Shown: positions 1-9,396 of the stretch, piece after piece
How the letters are laid out: every line of letters starts with the position of its first letter
Position numbering within the stretch: the first letter of the stretch is position 1
Assembly (NCBI GenBank): GCA_018266775.1
Contig: JAFDZS010000004.1
Location: 33,203-97,202 of the forward strand
DNA length: 64,000 nucleotides
Source of the DNA: Bacteroidota bacterium
GTDB lineage: Bacteria; Bacteroidota; Bacteroidia; Chitinophagales; Chitinophagaceae
Direction: 5' to 3'
Made by a program: the position numbers and the translations under genes
Notes under the pieces: model-generated
Databases searched by the model: none
Seen by the model: the letters and a program-made list of their open reading frames with translations, nothing else
Told to the model about the DNA's origin: nothing

Positions 1-342
1 ACGCCTTATATGGATGAAGCCAGATTATGTGATCGTGTGGCGCTAATACAAAATGGAGCCATTTTATCAATCAATACACCTGCCGGAGTGGTGGATGAAT
101 TCAGCTATCCTTTGTGGGCAGTGCAATCACCTGCAATGTTGCCATTGTTAAATGAACTGAAAGCATTGCCCTTTGTAAAAGATGCGTATCCATTTGGTGC
201 TTATCATCATGTTGTATTGAATAATGCTGCAGCAGAAAATCAATTGCATCAATGGGTACAGCAGTTTGCAGTAACGAATGTTCAGGCAAAAAAAATAACA
301 GCAGATATTGAAGATTGTTTCATTGCATTAATGAAGAACTAA
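1..342 (+). CDS. ABC transporter ATP-binding protein, C-terminal fragment (cut by window edge)
   Basis: The reading frame is already open at base 1 (Thr-Pro-Tyr-Met-Asp-Glu-Ala) and runs to a TAA at 340-342, so only the last ~113 codons are present. The opening residues correspond to the segment just after the switch histidine of an ABC ATPase (compare T-T-H-Y-M-D-E-A in the next gene), followed by the usual regulatory tail. Walker A, Walker B and signature motifs lie outside the window. One base separates it from the next ATPase gene, so the two are co-transcribed and translationally linked. By context it is one of two nucleotide-binding subunits of an ABC-2 exporter, as in the YhiH/RbbA-YhhJ arrangement. 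The substrate is unknown. Confidence 0.88.
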   Translation, partial: TPYMDEARLCDRVALIQNGAILSINTPAGVVDEFSYPLWAVQSPAMLPLLNELKALPFVKDAYPFGAYHHVVLNNAAAENQLHQWVQQFAVTNVQAKKITADIEDCFIALMKN

Positions 343-343
343 T

Positions 344-1090
344 ATGAGTAACAATAAAGTGATCACGGCAAATGAATTGACCAAAACATTTGGTGATTTT
401 GTTGCGGTGGATCATATCAGTTTTGAAGTGGAGAAAGGGGAGATCTTTGGCTTCCTTGGTGCCAATGGTGCAGGAAAAACCACCGCCATGCGTATGTTAT
501 GCGGATTGTCCATGCCTACATCAGGCAAAGCCACTGTAGCTGGTCTTGACGTGTATACAGAAAATGAAAAAATTAAAAGAAGCATAGGTTATATGAGCCA
601 GAAGTTTTCTTTGTATGATGATTTGACGGTAAAAGAAAACATGCAGTTCTATGGGGGAATTTATGGAAAGAAAGATGCGTTTATTAAATCTAAAACAGCT
701 TCCATATTGCAGGAACTGCATCTTGAAAAGGAAGCGAATGTACTGGTGAAATCATTGCCATTGGGATGGAAACAGAAACTGGCTTTTTCAGTGGCTGTTT
801 TTCATGAACCGGAAATTGTTTTTTTGGATGAGCCAACGGGCGGCGTTGACCCTGTTACCAGAAGAGAGTTCTGGAATATGATTTACCAGGCATCTGCCAA
901 CGGTATTACTGTTTTTGTAACCACGCATTATATGGACGAAGCTGAATACTGTAACAGGGTAAGTATTATGGTGGATGGCAGGATTGAAGCATTGGATGCT
1001 CCAGCGCAACTTAAACAACAGTATCATGCAGCATCTATGGATGATGTGTTTTTAAAACTGGCAAGGAAGGCGGTGAGGGCGGCGGATTAG
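344..1090 (+). CDS. ABC transporter ATP-binding protein (ABC-2 exporter subunit)
   Basis: 248-residue ATPase that would power export through the two permeases downstream. Visible motifs: Walker A G-A-N-G-A-G-K-T-T near residue 40, Q-loop region near M-S-Q-K, Walker B V-F-L-D-E-P-T-G-G-V-D-P near residue 160 and switch T-T-H-Y-M-D-E-A. The signature reads L-P-L-G-W-K-Q-K-L instead of L-S-G-G-x-x-Q. From memory this L-P-L-G form occurs in the second ATPase half of RbbA/YhiH-like exporters, so I take it as a family trait rather than damage. The start ATG follows the upstream stop by one base. A 188-bp repeat-rich spacer separates it from the first permease, unusual for subunits of one transporter. 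Confidence 0.93.
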   Translation: MSNNKVITANELTKTFGDFVAVDHISFEVEKGEIFGFLGANGAGKTTAMRMLCGLSMPTSGKATVAGLDVYTENEKIKRSIGYMSQKFSLYDDLTVKENMQFYGGIYGKKDAFIKSKTASILQELHLEKEANVLVKSLPLGWKQKLAFSVAVFHEPEIVFLDEPTGGVDPVTRREFWNMIYQASANGITVFVTTHYMDEAEYCNRVSIMVDGRIEALDAPAQLKQQYHAASMDDVFLKLARKAVRAAD

Positions 1091-1278
1091 TTGGTTGGTC
1101 GGCTGGTTAATTAGTTAATAAGTGGATAAAGTAAATAGGTACAAAAGTAAATAAGGTATATAAAGTAAATAAAGTTTCAAGGGGTTTAAAAATTACGGCT
1201 TCTGTAAAAATGCAAAAGGTAACGGGTAAAATGCGTTCGTGTAATTAGTGTAATTCGTTCAATTCGTGAGATAAAAAA
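1091..1278 (+). repeat. Repeat-rich spacer inside the ABC exporter operon
   Basis: No gene is visible. The first part has short imperfect direct repeats (three occurrences of AAGTAAATA, at about 1129, 1145 and 1163) within a run of TTGGT and AAATA words. The end (about 1233-1270) repeats GTAATT and AATTCGT words. The spacer separates the ATPase from the permease genes of one transporter. It may be noncoding repeat DNA that entered the operon. Confidence 0.5.
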
Positions 1279-2385
1279 ATGAAACAATTTCTCTCCTTCG
1301 TTAAAAAAGAATTCTTCCACATCTGGCGGGACAAAAGAACTATGTTCATCCTGTTGGGTATGCCGGTGGTGCAGATCGTGATTTTCGGTTTTGCATTAAC
1401 CAATGAAGTGAAGAATGCACACATTGCAATACTCGATGCATCGAAAGATGCTGCAACTGCTTCATTGATTACAGAATTAAATGCCAGCCGTTATTTTGAT
1501 GTGGAGCGCTATTGCACAGACTATAAACAAATTGATGATGAATTTAAAAAAGGCACCATCAAGCTTGCAGTAATTTTTCCGGCACATTTTGATGAAGACC
1601 TGCAGCATTTTAATACAGCACAGGTGCAACTTATTGCAGATGCTTCTGATCCTAATGTGGCCAATACCTTAACGTCTTATGCATCTGCAATCATAATTGA
1701 TTTTCAAAACCGCATTACAGAAAATAAAAAATTGCCGTACACCATCAATACACAATTGCGTATGCTGTATAACCCTCAACTGAAAGGCGCTTTCAACTTT
1801 GTACCAGGCGTAATGGCAATGGTGCTATTGTTGGTTTGCACCATGATGACTGCCATTACTATTGTGAAAGAAAAAGAAATGGGTACTATGGAAATTATGC
1901 TGGTATCGCCCATGCGGCCACAAATAGTCGTATTGGCAAAAGCAGTACCGTATCTCCTGTTATCCATTATCAATATCATCACCATATTATTACTCAGTGT
2001 TTATGTGCTGGATGTGCCGATTAATGGAAGTGTTGTATTGCTGATGCTGGAAAGTATTTTGTTTACGCTGGTGTCTTTATCACTGGGTTTATTAATATCC
2101 GCAGGCGTGGCGTCGCAGCAGGCTGCCATGTTTATTTCACTGATCGCATTATTTCTGCCCACTATCATGTTGAGTGGATTTATGTTCCCGATAGAGAATA
2201 TGCCCTTGCCATTGCGTGTGGTATCACATATAGTTCCTGCAAGATGGTATTACACTATTGTGAAATCGGTAATGATAAAAGGGTTGGGTATACAGGCCAT
2301 CTTGAAAGAAACATTGATACTGGCAGGCATGATGCTATTCTTTTTAACGATGGCTGTTAAAAGATTTAAAATTCGCCTAGCATGA
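1279..2385 (+). CDS. ABC-2 type permease (YhhJ-like), first of two
   Basis: 368-residue inner-membrane subunit of an ABC-2 exporter. The N-terminus (F-V-K-K-E-F-F-H-I-W-R-D-K-R-T) is the conserved cytoplasmic entry of this family and is followed by one transmembrane helix, a large periplasmic domain (about residues 45-170), then five C-terminal helices from about residue 175. The sequence V-K-E-K-E-M-G-T-M-E near residue 198 is the coupling segment typical of ABC-2 permeases. It overlaps the next permease by four bases (ATGA at 2382-2385), indicating translational coupling. With its paralogue it probably forms a heterodimeric membrane channel. Drug, bile salt or lipid export is inferred only from family. 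Confidence 0.93.
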   Translation: MKQFLSFVKKEFFHIWRDKRTMFILLGMPVVQIVIFGFALTNEVKNAHIAILDASKDAATASLITELNASRYFDVERYCTDYKQIDDEFKKGTIKLAVIFPAHFDEDLQHFNTAQVQLIADASDPNVANTLTSYASAIIIDFQNRITENKKLPYTINTQLRMLYNPQLKGAFNFVPGVMAMVLLLVCTMMTAITIVKEKEMGTMEIMLVSPMRPQIVVLAKAVPYLLLSIINIITILLLSVYVLDVPINGSVVLLMLESILFTLVSLSLGLLISAGVASQQAAMFISLIALFLPTIMLSGFMFPIENMPLPLRVVSHIVPARWYYTIVKSVMIKGLGIQAILKETLILAGMMLFFLTMAVKRFKIRLA

Positions 2386-3500
2386 GAACGATACGCTTTT
2401 TATTGCAGAAAGAATTCCGGCAGATATTTCGTGACCCTGCTATCATCAGGCTCATACTCATCATGCCGGTGATACAATTGATGGTATTGCCATGGGCTGC
2501 GGATTATGAAGTAAAAAATATTAAACTGGCCGTAGTTAACCAGGATCATTCTGAATATGCCAGGCAACTGGTAAATAAAATCACCGCATCAGGATATTTT
2601 AATTTGGCCGCTTATTCGGGTTCATACAATGAAGCATTACATCAAATTGAAGAAGATAAAGCAGATGTGGTGTTGCAGATACCTGCTGGGTTTGAAAAAA
2701 ATCTTGTGAAAGAAAATGAAGCCACACTGTTTATGTCGCTTAATGCAATTAACGGGGTAAAAGCAAGCTTGGGCGGTGCTTATCTTGGTTCCATCATACA
2801 GGATTATAACCGGTTGGTACGAACAGAGTGGATACAGATGCCCCGGTTCAGCCCGGAAACACAAATAGCCATTACTTCATCCAACTGGTTTAACCCGCTG
2901 ATGAATTATAAATATTTTATGGTGCCGGGTATTCTCGTGATACTGCTAACGATGGTGGGCGCTAATTTAACCGCCATCAATATTGTAAAAGAAAAAGAAA
3001 TTGGAACAATAGAACAAATTAATGTTACGCCGGTACGAAAGTTTCATTTCATTTTGGGTAAGCTGATTCCGTTTTGGTTATTGGGTTTCGTAGTACTCAC
3101 CATCGGGTTAACGATTGCCAGGTTATTTTATGGCATCGTTCCTGTGGGCAGTTTCTTTACTATTTATGTTTTTTCTGCCGTGTATTTACTGGCGGTATTA
3201 GGATTGGGGCTGCTCGTTTCTACTTATTCCTCAAACCAACAGCAGGCCATGCTGTTATCATTTTTTTTAATGATGATTTTTATTTTACTTGGTGGCCTGT
3301 ACACTTCCATTGACAGTATGCCGGAATGGGCGCAATGGATCACCCGGTTCAATCCTGTTTCTTATTTTATAGAAGTGATGCGTATGGTGGTACTGAAAGG
3401 CAGTTCATTGGCAGACATACGCATACATTTATTAATCATGCTGGGCTTTGCCGTATTCTTTAATGGCTGGGCGGTGTTAAGCTATCGTAAACGAACCTGA
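2382..3500 (+). CDS. ABC-2 type permease (YhhJ-like), second of two
   Basis: 372-residue paralogue of the preceding permease with the same plan: entry motif L-L-Q-K-E-F-R-Q-I-F-R-D, first helix at about residues 22-38, periplasmic domain to about residue 175, then five helices. The coupling segment V-K-E-K-E-I-G-T-I-E matches the partner. The ATG overlaps the upstream stop in an ATGA tetramer. It ends the exporter operon: the following gene starts 49 bases later and looks unrelated. A membrane-fusion (HlyD-like) gene would be expected upstream, outside the window. Confidence 0.93.
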   Translation: MRTIRFLLQKEFRQIFRDPAIIRLILIMPVIQLMVLPWAADYEVKNIKLAVVNQDHSEYARQLVNKITASGYFNLAAYSGSYNEALHQIEEDKADVVLQIPAGFEKNLVKENEATLFMSLNAINGVKASLGGAYLGSIIQDYNRLVRTEWIQMPRFSPETQIAITSSNWFNPLMNYKYFMVPGILVILLTMVGANLTAINIVKEKEIGTIEQINVTPVRKFHFILGKLIPFWLLGFVVLTIGLTIARLFYGIVPVGSFFTIYVFSAVYLLAVLGLGLLVSTYSSNQQQAMLLSFFLMMIFILLGGLYTSIDSMPEWAQWITRFNPVSYFIEVMRMVVLKGSSLADIRIHLLIMLGFAVFFNGWAVLSYRKRT

Positions 3501-3549
3501 TACTTTGAATTAAAATGCTTATATTAGGAGTAATAAAAACGATTAAGCT

Positions 3550-3957
3550 ATGATTAAATTTCATGAAATTAAAGTAGGTGATTACCTTATTGCCGATAAT
3601 GATGGCGATAAAAAGCAGGGCGAAGTAACAGACCTGAACCACAACGAAAAACAAGTTTGTGTGAATACCGGCGTACAGGAATTTTGGTACGAAACGGAAC
3701 AGCTTAGTCCAATACCACTGGATGATGAACAGCTGATACGCTTAAAATTTCATAAACAGGAAAACGAAGATGGTACGGTGAAGTATATGAAAGGCGCATT
3801 CAGAATGATGCTGTCAAAGAAAAATGACTTTAATGTTTTCGAGATATGGTACAGGGATGAAAAACGGCATATTGTACATCCCATCTCCTTACACCAGTTG
3901 CAAAATCATTTTTATGAAATGACAAAAGTGCACCTGAATGATGAATCTTTCGATTGA
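3550..3957 (+). CDS. Hypothetical protein, 135 aa, acidic and soluble
   Basis: I do not recognise this protein. It has no signal peptide or membrane segment and is rich in Asp, Glu, Lys and aromatic residues. The N-terminal ~45 residues (M-I-K-F-H-E-I-K-V-G-D-Y-L-I-A-D-N-D-G-D) look like a small beta-barrel of SH3/KOW type, with glycines at turns. The rest alternates short strands and ends in a probable helix. The ATG at 3550 is the first in frame. A strong terminator follows 28 bases after the stop, so the gene is probably a single or last unit. Coding is supported by the terminator and by codon use like its neighbours. Confidence 0.75.
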   Translation: MIKFHEIKVGDYLIADNDGDKKQGEVTDLNHNEKQVCVNTGVQEFWYETEQLSPIPLDDEQLIRLKFHKQENEDGTVKYMKGAFRMMLSKKNDFNVFEIWYRDEKRHIVHPISLHQLQNHFYEMTKVHLNDESFD

Positions 3958-3984
3958 ATCGTTTTCAACATCTTTTCAACATAC

Positions 3985-4011
3985 AAACTGCCTGCACGGG
4001 CAGTTTTTTTA
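3985..4011 (+). terminator. Rho-independent terminator after the 135-aa gene
   Basis: Perfect 8-bp stem AAACTGCC (3985-3992) / GGCAGTTT (3999-4006) with a 6-nt loop, running into a T tract to about 4010. Confidence 0.85.
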
Positions 4012-4212
4012 TTGCTGCAATCGTGTTTGGAATTGGTACTATTACGTAGTAGAAAATTGAAAGAGGGAGTAATTTTACCCTTTTTGGCCTTGCAGGTTTA
4101 TCCTAACCGTTAGTAAAAACGAAGAATTTTCCCTATGCAAACGGTTGTAGTGTTTTGATGACACAATAAGTATAATAATCCTGCGTTGAGACCTTGAACC
4201 AATCCTGCCCCG

Positions 4213-7200
4213 ATGAAAAAATTTTACTTACCAATTATGTCTATTTTGGTAATTGTGGCGATGGTACTTTTACCAAAACAAACCTTTTCCCAATCATGTA
4301 ACAATATTATTGCCGGTTATTCCAGCACAGAATCACGTTGTGCTGCCTCTGGTATCATTTCCATCAAAGCCTCCGGAGGATCAGGCAATTATGAATACAA
4401 AGTAAGCGGACCTGTGAATACGGCTTACGTTCCTGCCAATATCATTGCCGGTTTACCGCCCGGCAAATACCTCGTTAGTATTCATGACATTACACAGAAC
4501 TGTACGTATGCGCAGGATACTGTTGTTGTGCCCGGCAATTACACTGTGCCTGTTTTTTCACTTGCAGTAACCAATGCCAGTTGTATGGGCACAGGTGATG
4601 GAACCATCACTGTGACTAATGCCCAATTTGGCCGTGCTCCGTACAGTTTCGAGATCATTGCGCCATCTGCATCTGGTATTGGAACCGTAAGTACGATTGG
4701 CGTATTTACCGGGCTTTTTGCAGGTAATTACTACATCCGGCTAACAGATTCCTGTGGCACACAGGTAGTACAATCTGCCATCATTAAAAGCGGTACCGGC
4801 AATTGTTGCGCTTCGCTAACCGGAACTTATCAAACTACAGAGTCACGCTGCCAGGCAACAGGTACCGTGCTCATTAATGCCACTGGCGGTTCAGGTAATT
4901 ACATTTACAAAGTAACCGGCCCGGTGGTTACACCTTTTACATCCAGTAATTTAATTACGGGTTTATCTGCCGGAAGATACCTGGTTACCATCAGGGATAT
5001 TGTCACCGGCTGTGAATATGCACAGGACAGCGTTACAGTTACCGGCAATTACCAGGCGCCTAATTTCACCATGACGGAAACAGATGTTACCTGTATTAAC
5101 GGAACAGATGGCACCATTACTGTAAGCAGCGAGCAATATGGAAGGGCTCCATTCTCTTACCAGATCATTGCGCCCTCCACTTCGGGTATTGGCACCGTTA
5201 GTGTGCCGGGTGTGTTTACCGGTTTACCTCCGGGTAATTATTTTATACAACTTAGTGATTCCTGCGGCGCTATTCAAACCAGGAATATCGCTATACAGAA
5301 TTATGACTGGTTCATTAATTCATATACTGTAACCAGGACTACTTGTGACAGTGTATTTGTTACCATCAAATTAAAAGATATCAAAGGAAAAGTTACGCCT
5401 GATTCTGTGTTTAATGGATTTATGTATGGCGCTTCCACCACACCCGGTGACACTACCTGGTACAGCACCAATACATTTACTTATTATGTAGGCAATAAAA
5501 CGCAGGTGAAACTTTTTGTGAAAGATAGATGCGGTAACGTCAAATCAGTTGTGTGGACAGGATCGAACCTTATCCCATCTGTATCACCGGTTATTGCAAT
5601 TTCCGACACCACCTGTACCACATTTACTGCAACGGTGACCGGGCAAATTAATCTTACCAACCCAACATTTTGTATTTATGATATTGCAGGCACTCAACTG
5701 CAATGCAACAGCACCGGTGTGTTTACCTTGTTGCCGTACGGAACTTACAACATTACTATTCACAATAGTTGTTATGATACTACAATACTGCGTACCGTAA
5801 CCGGCGTAAGGCCAATACCATCCGTTGGGGTAAGTGTGCAATCATCCTGCAACGATTTTACCGTATCTATAACGGGCCAGCAAAACCTGCTGAACCCATA
5901 TTATTGTTTGTATGACTCCACCAACACGCTTATCATGTGTGATTCAACTGGTGTATTCCAGAATTTACCTTTTGGAAATTACTGTATCCATGTCATCAAT
6001 GATCCTTCCTGTTACGATACCACCATCATCCGTTGCTTTACCGCACACCGGTTGATCCCGTCTGTGGACGCCAATGTGCAGATATCTGATCTTGACTGCT
6101 CAACATTCACTGCTACCATTACCGGGCAGACGAACCTGTTCAATCCCAAATTCTGTTTGTATACATTGCCGCATAATATCATCACCTGTAATAATACCGG
6201 TATATTTACCGGCCTGCCTTATGGCAGTTATTGCATTGATATTACCGGGGATTCCACCTGTTATGACACCACCATCACCCGTTGCTTTACAGTGGTGCCA
6301 CCCAAACCTTCTGTTGGCCCTGCGGTGATCATCAGCGACTCTACCTGTAATAGTTTTACAGCAACTATTGGCGATACAGCACATCTGCATAACCCCTGGT
6401 TTTGTATTTATGCGCCACCGCATATTTTGATTACCTGTAATAGCACAGGTATTTTCACAGGATTGCCTTACGGCACTTATTGCATTGATGTAATCAATGA
6501 TTCCACCTGTTATGATACCACTATTACCCGTTGCTTTACGGTACACCGGCCTATCCCTTCAGTAAATGCAGCTGTTACCATCAGCAATAAAACCTGTAAC
6601 TCGTTTACAGCAACCGTAACAGGGCAAACCAACCTGAGCAATCCATCCTATTGTATTTACACAGCTGCAAATATTTTGTTGGGCTGCAATGCCACAGGTG
6701 TGTTTGATAATCTGAAGTACGGTTCATATTGCATAAAGATTAAAAACGATTCCACCTGTTATGATACCACCATTACACGGTGCTTCAGTGTGGCAAGGCC
6801 AATACCTTCAGTCAATGCGAGTGTATCTGTCAGTAATAAGAACTGTATCACATTCACGGCAACTATTACAGGGCAAACCAACCTGTATAATGCACAGTAT
6901 TGTTTGTACGATGCTGCCAATGTACAACTCAGTTGTAATACCACCGGTGTGTTTACAACAATACCATACGGGAGTTATTGTATCAAGATCAGGAACGATT
7001 CCACCTGTTATGATACTACAATAAAAAAATGTTTTACTGTAGCGGCACCAGTTGCATCCATTTCATTAACAGCAAAAAAATCCTGTGTCACTATCGGTAC
7101 GTCCGATATAAGAGTGAACATCAACTCCGGCGTTGCACCATTCAATATTAAACTATACAGCCCGGCAGGAGTATTGCTGCAGAATATCAATACCAGCAGT

Positions 7201-8655
7201 ACCAGTTACACCTTTACTGCTTTACCGCAATTAGCAGCGCCATTAAAATATAAAATCATATTGATGGATCAATGCGGTTACATGGATTCTGCATTGGTGG
7301 CCCCTGTCATCAGCGTTGCCAACCGCGTGGTTACGGTTACTCCAAAATGCCCGTCAGGTACATGGCCAACTGGTTCATCCAATATTGAAGTGGACATCAA
7401 CAATAATAATATTGGCGGTAATATTACACCCAAGATTATTAAGAAGAATGGCGTGAGTGTATCTATCAGTGCATCCTTGGTGGTGGGGTATAAATATACT
7501 TTCCTGGATCTTGGCCCGGCTACTTACATTTTTGATACCTACATAGAAGATTGTAATAAGCACTTGTATGATACCGTATTGGTGAAGCCATATATCTTCC
7601 CTGTATTATCAGGTTCCAATGCCTACCAGTGCGATAATAATGGGTTCACTGTAAATGTAAGTGTGAACGGTGGTGTGGGGCCGTTTATGTACGAGATCAT
7701 AGGCAGCATACCATCAACACCAAGTATTGTAACGCCGCCCCAGCCCAGCCCTGTTTTCAATATTAATAACGGTACAGTGTATTCGTTAATAAGACTCCGT
7801 GTTACGGATGTTTGCGGCAACGCCAGCCTGTACGATGTGAGTGTTTTGCCATTGGGAAACTTCCTTGTTTTTGCAGATACGCTGGAGTGTTTCGGGCAAA
7901 GCCTTACCCTGCACGTAGATTCTGTTGCCAATGCGCAATATACCTGGTATAAACGTGTTGTTCCCAATGACAGTATTGTAGTGGGAACCGGCACCAGCCT
8001 TTATTTCCCCAGTTTATCATTATCCGATACCGGAAGGTATTTCTGTAAAATCGTAGTTAGTAATGGATGCCTCATCCGTTATGCGAATTATGTACTAACC
8101 GGTTTCTGTGGTTTTGTTTTGCCTGCAGAAGATATTGCATTGACGGGGCAAAAACAATCGGGTATGCATGTGCTGCAATGGAATACGGCCATTCCTGATG
8201 TCAAAGAATGGTGCCTGCAGCGGAGCGATCAATCGATCAGCAATTTTAAAACCATACATACGGCTGTTAATATACATAGCACACAATACAGCTTTGCAGA
8301 TAACGGCCCTGCAATTGGGAATAATTATTACCGCGTTAAAGTAACCAGTAGGGACAATAAAGTTCGGTACAGCAATGTGGTGTTATTAAAGAACAGCCAG
8401 TTTGATATTACTATTTATCCCAACCCGGTAGATCAAACTTTGTACGTCAGTCTTAAAAACGCCGGGGCAAGGAATTACCTTGTAGAGATCAGCAATCTTG
8501 TGGGGCAGAAGGTGTACACCAAAGTATATTCAGGAATTCAGGATCATGTTCAGGAGATACACAGGCCGGCAGGTATGAATTCCGGAGTATATGTACTGAC
8601 CATTACAGATTTGCAAACACAGGAAAAAGAATCCTATAAAATCTTGTATAAATAA
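4213..8655 (+). CDS. Large repeat-rich secreted protein with T9SS type A sorting domain
   Basis: 1480-residue cell-surface or secreted protein, probably an adhesin. Residues 1-27 form a signal peptide ending T-F-S-Q. Residues ~29-370 are two tandem copies of a ~165-residue SprB-like unit (T-E-S-R-C ... G-G-S-G-N-Y ... D-S-C-G). Residues ~454-945 hold six ~80-residue repeats with the closing motif S-C-Y-D-T-T-I and about six conserved cysteines each. A probable Ig-like domain follows (Y-T-W-Y ... D-T-G-R-Y-F-C, about residues 1220-1290). The last ~80 residues (I-Y-P-N-P-V-D ... S-G-V-Y-V-L-T-I) match the T9SS type A sorting domain that directs outer-membrane passage and surface attachment. Gene stands alone between terminators. 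Ligand unknown. Confidence 0.9.
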   Translation: MKKFYLPIMSILVIVAMVLLPKQTFSQSCNNIIAGYSSTESRCAASGIISIKASGGSGNYEYKVSGPVNTAYVPANIIAGLPPGKYLVSIHDITQNCTYAQDTVVVPGNYTVPVFSLAVTNASCMGTGDGTITVTNAQFGRAPYSFEIIAPSASGIGTVSTIGVFTGLFAGNYYIRLTDSCGTQVVQSAIIKSGTGNCCASLTGTYQTTESRCQATGTVLINATGGSGNYIYKVTGPVVTPFTSSNLITGLSAGRYLVTIRDIVTGCEYAQDSVTVTGNYQAPNFTMTETDVTCINGTDGTITVSSEQYGRAPFSYQIIAPSTSGIGTVSVPGVFTGLPPGNYFIQLSDSCGAIQTRNIAIQNYDWFINSYTVTRTTCDSVFVTIKLKDIKGKVTPDSVFNGFMYGASTTPGDTTWYSTNTFTYYVGNKTQVKLFVKDRCGNVKSVVWTGSNLIPSVSPVIAISDTTCTTFTATVTGQINLTNPTFCIYDIAGTQLQCNSTGVFTLLPYGTYNITIHNSCYDTTILRTVTGVRPIPSVGVSVQSSCNDFTVSITGQQNLLNPYYCLYDSTNTLIMCDSTGVFQNLPFGNYCIHVINDPSCYDTTIIRCFTAHRLIPSVDANVQISDLDCSTFTATITGQTNLFNPKFCLYTLPHNIITCNNTGIFTGLPYGSYCIDITGDSTCYDTTITRCFTVVPPKPSVGPAVIISDSTCNSFTATIGDTAHLHNPWFCIYAPPHILITCNSTGIFTGLPYGTYCIDVINDSTCYDTTITRCFTVHRPIPSVNAAVTISNKTCNSFTATVTGQTNLSNPSYCIYTAANILLGCNATGVFDNLKYGSYCIKIKNDSTCYDTTITRCFSVARPIPSVNASVSVSNKNCITFTATITGQTNLYNAQYCLYDAANVQLSCNTTGVFTTIPYGSYCIKIRNDSTCYDTTIKKCFTVAAPVASISLTAKKSCVTIGTSDIRVNINSGVAPFNIKLYSPAGVLLQNINTSSTSYTFTALPQLAAPLKYKIILMDQCGYMDSALVAPVISVANRVVTVTPKCPSGTWPTGSSNIEVDINNNNIGGNITPKIIKKNGVSVSISASLVVGYKYTFLDLGPATYIFDTYIEDCNKHLYDTVLVKPYIFPVLSGSNAYQCDNNGFTVNVSVNGGVGPFMYEIIGSIPSTPSIVTPPQPSPVFNINNGTVYSLIRLRVTDVCGNASLYDVSVLPLGNFLVFADTLECFGQSLTLHVDSVANAQYTWYKRVVPNDSIVVGTGTSLYFPSLSLSDTGRYFCKIVVSNGCLIRYANYVLTGFCGFVLPAEDIALTGQKQSGMHVLQWNTAIPDVKEWCLQRSDQSISNFKTIHTAVNIHSTQYSFADNGPAIGNNYYRVKVTSRDNKVRYSNVVLLKNSQFDITIYPNPVDQTLYVSLKNAGARNYLVEISNLVGQKVYTKVYSGIQDHVQEIHRPAGMNSGVYVLTITDLQTQEKESYKILYK
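5571..7045 (+). repeat. Six tandem ~240-bp coding repeats within the T9SS adhesin gene
   Basis: Six consecutive units of about 80 codons, each beginning near I-P-S-V and ending near C-Y-D-T-T-I-x-R-C-F. The protein copies are far more alike than the DNA. Cysteines are at fixed spacing in the last five copies, suggesting disulphide-stabilised beta-sandwich modules. Approximate unit starts: 5574, 5814, 6054, 6303, 6555 and 6798. Confidence 0.8.
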
Positions 8656-8677
8656 AATGGCAACCCAGGTACAAATC

Positions 8678-8708
8678 AAAGCCGTCACTACAAAATAGTG
8701 GCGGCTTT
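8678..8708. terminator. Bidirectional hairpin between convergent genes
   Basis: A 13-bp stem AAAGCCGTCACTA (8678-8690) / TAGTGGCGGCTTT (8696-8708) with one G-T wobble and a 5-nt loop. It follows the adhesin gene and overlaps the last codons and stop of the convergent lipoprotein gene, so it can serve both. Confidence 0.7.
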
Positions 8709-9356
8709 TAGTATCGTGGTTTGATCTGCATTAACCGAGAATGTGGGAATGCTGATCTTGTTTTTGCTTTCTATCAAACCGAATTTACGGGCATAGTAAG
8801 ACTGGATATCTGTGCTAATGGAACCGGGCGGAAGGCCGGTAACCGAAATGCCGGTGGTAATATGTATCACATCTGAATAAGATTGCCCGTTTACCGTTCT
8901 GCTGATGCCCGTTTCAGTAATCGTGTTGATAAAAGTAACAGGCACTGGAGTGGGGAAGCCCGTAACGGTAACATTAACTGTCTGGCTCCAGGTGGTGCCC
9001 ACCGCTGCATTTTCTTTAAGGTAAATGGTTTCTACCGCGCTGATGCCCAGGGCAGGAGACAGGATTTTAAAAGTATAATAATCGTTGCCGGTTATATTAT
9101 AATAATCATTGGCAGCCCCGTTACTGTTCGTAAAAACATGGTAGGTTTTACTGTTGATGGAAGAATCGCGGCTGGTGGAAGTAACAGTATTGGTAGTGGT
9201 AGTGGCCGTAACAGCATTATTGGACTCATAGGTCCAGGTGCTGCCGGCAGCCAGGCTCATGTATTTTGGAGAGGTCTCCGCAGTGCCGGAATTGCTTTTT
9301 TTACAGGCTGAAAACGCAATGATGAGGCTTGAAATGGTCCAAAAAGGCTTTTTCAT
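8688..9356 (-). CDS. Putative lipoprotein, 222 aa
   Basis: The first ~20 residues form a lipoprotein signal with lipobox A-F-S-A-C, and the mature protein starts C-K-K-S-N-S-G. The remainder (S-T-W-T-Y-E-S-N-N, many Thr/Ser/Val) looks like an all-beta protein. The phrase S-L-A-A-G-S-T-W-T-Y resembles a recurrent opening in Bacteroidota lipoproteins of unknown function. It would be anchored in the outer or inner membrane facing the periplasm. It is transcribed toward the adhesin and away from the ribosomal operon. No enzyme motif seen. A 142-codon frame on the opposite strand was judged a shadow. Confidence 0.82.
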   Translation of the reverse strand: MKKPFWTISSLIIAFSACKKSNSGTAETSPKYMSLAAGSTWTYESNNAVTATTTTNTVTSTSRDSSINSKTYHVFTNSNGAANDYYNITGNDYYTFKILSPALGISAVETIYLKENAAVGTTWSQTVNVTVTGFPTPVPVTFINTITETGISRTVNGQSYSDVIHITTGISVTGLPPGSISTDIQSYYARKFGLIESKNKISIPTFSVNADQTTILKAATIL

Positions 9357-9396
9357 GGGAAAAATAATTGATTTGTTGGTAAATATCGCAATTTTG

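Noticed and set aside
344..1090. Altered ABC signature (L-P-L-G-W) as evidence of an inactive ATPase
   Set aside because: Walker A, Walker B and switch motifs are intact, and this signature form is recalled from the RbbA/YhiH group.
5571..7045. Tandem repeats considered as a CRISPR-like or noncoding array
   Set aside because: Unit length is ~240 bp, fully coding, and conserved at protein level rather than DNA level.
8883..9311. 142-codon frame opposite the lipoprotein gene
   Set aside because: The minus-strand frame has a clear lipobox signal and ordinary codon use; the plus frame has no family resemblance.
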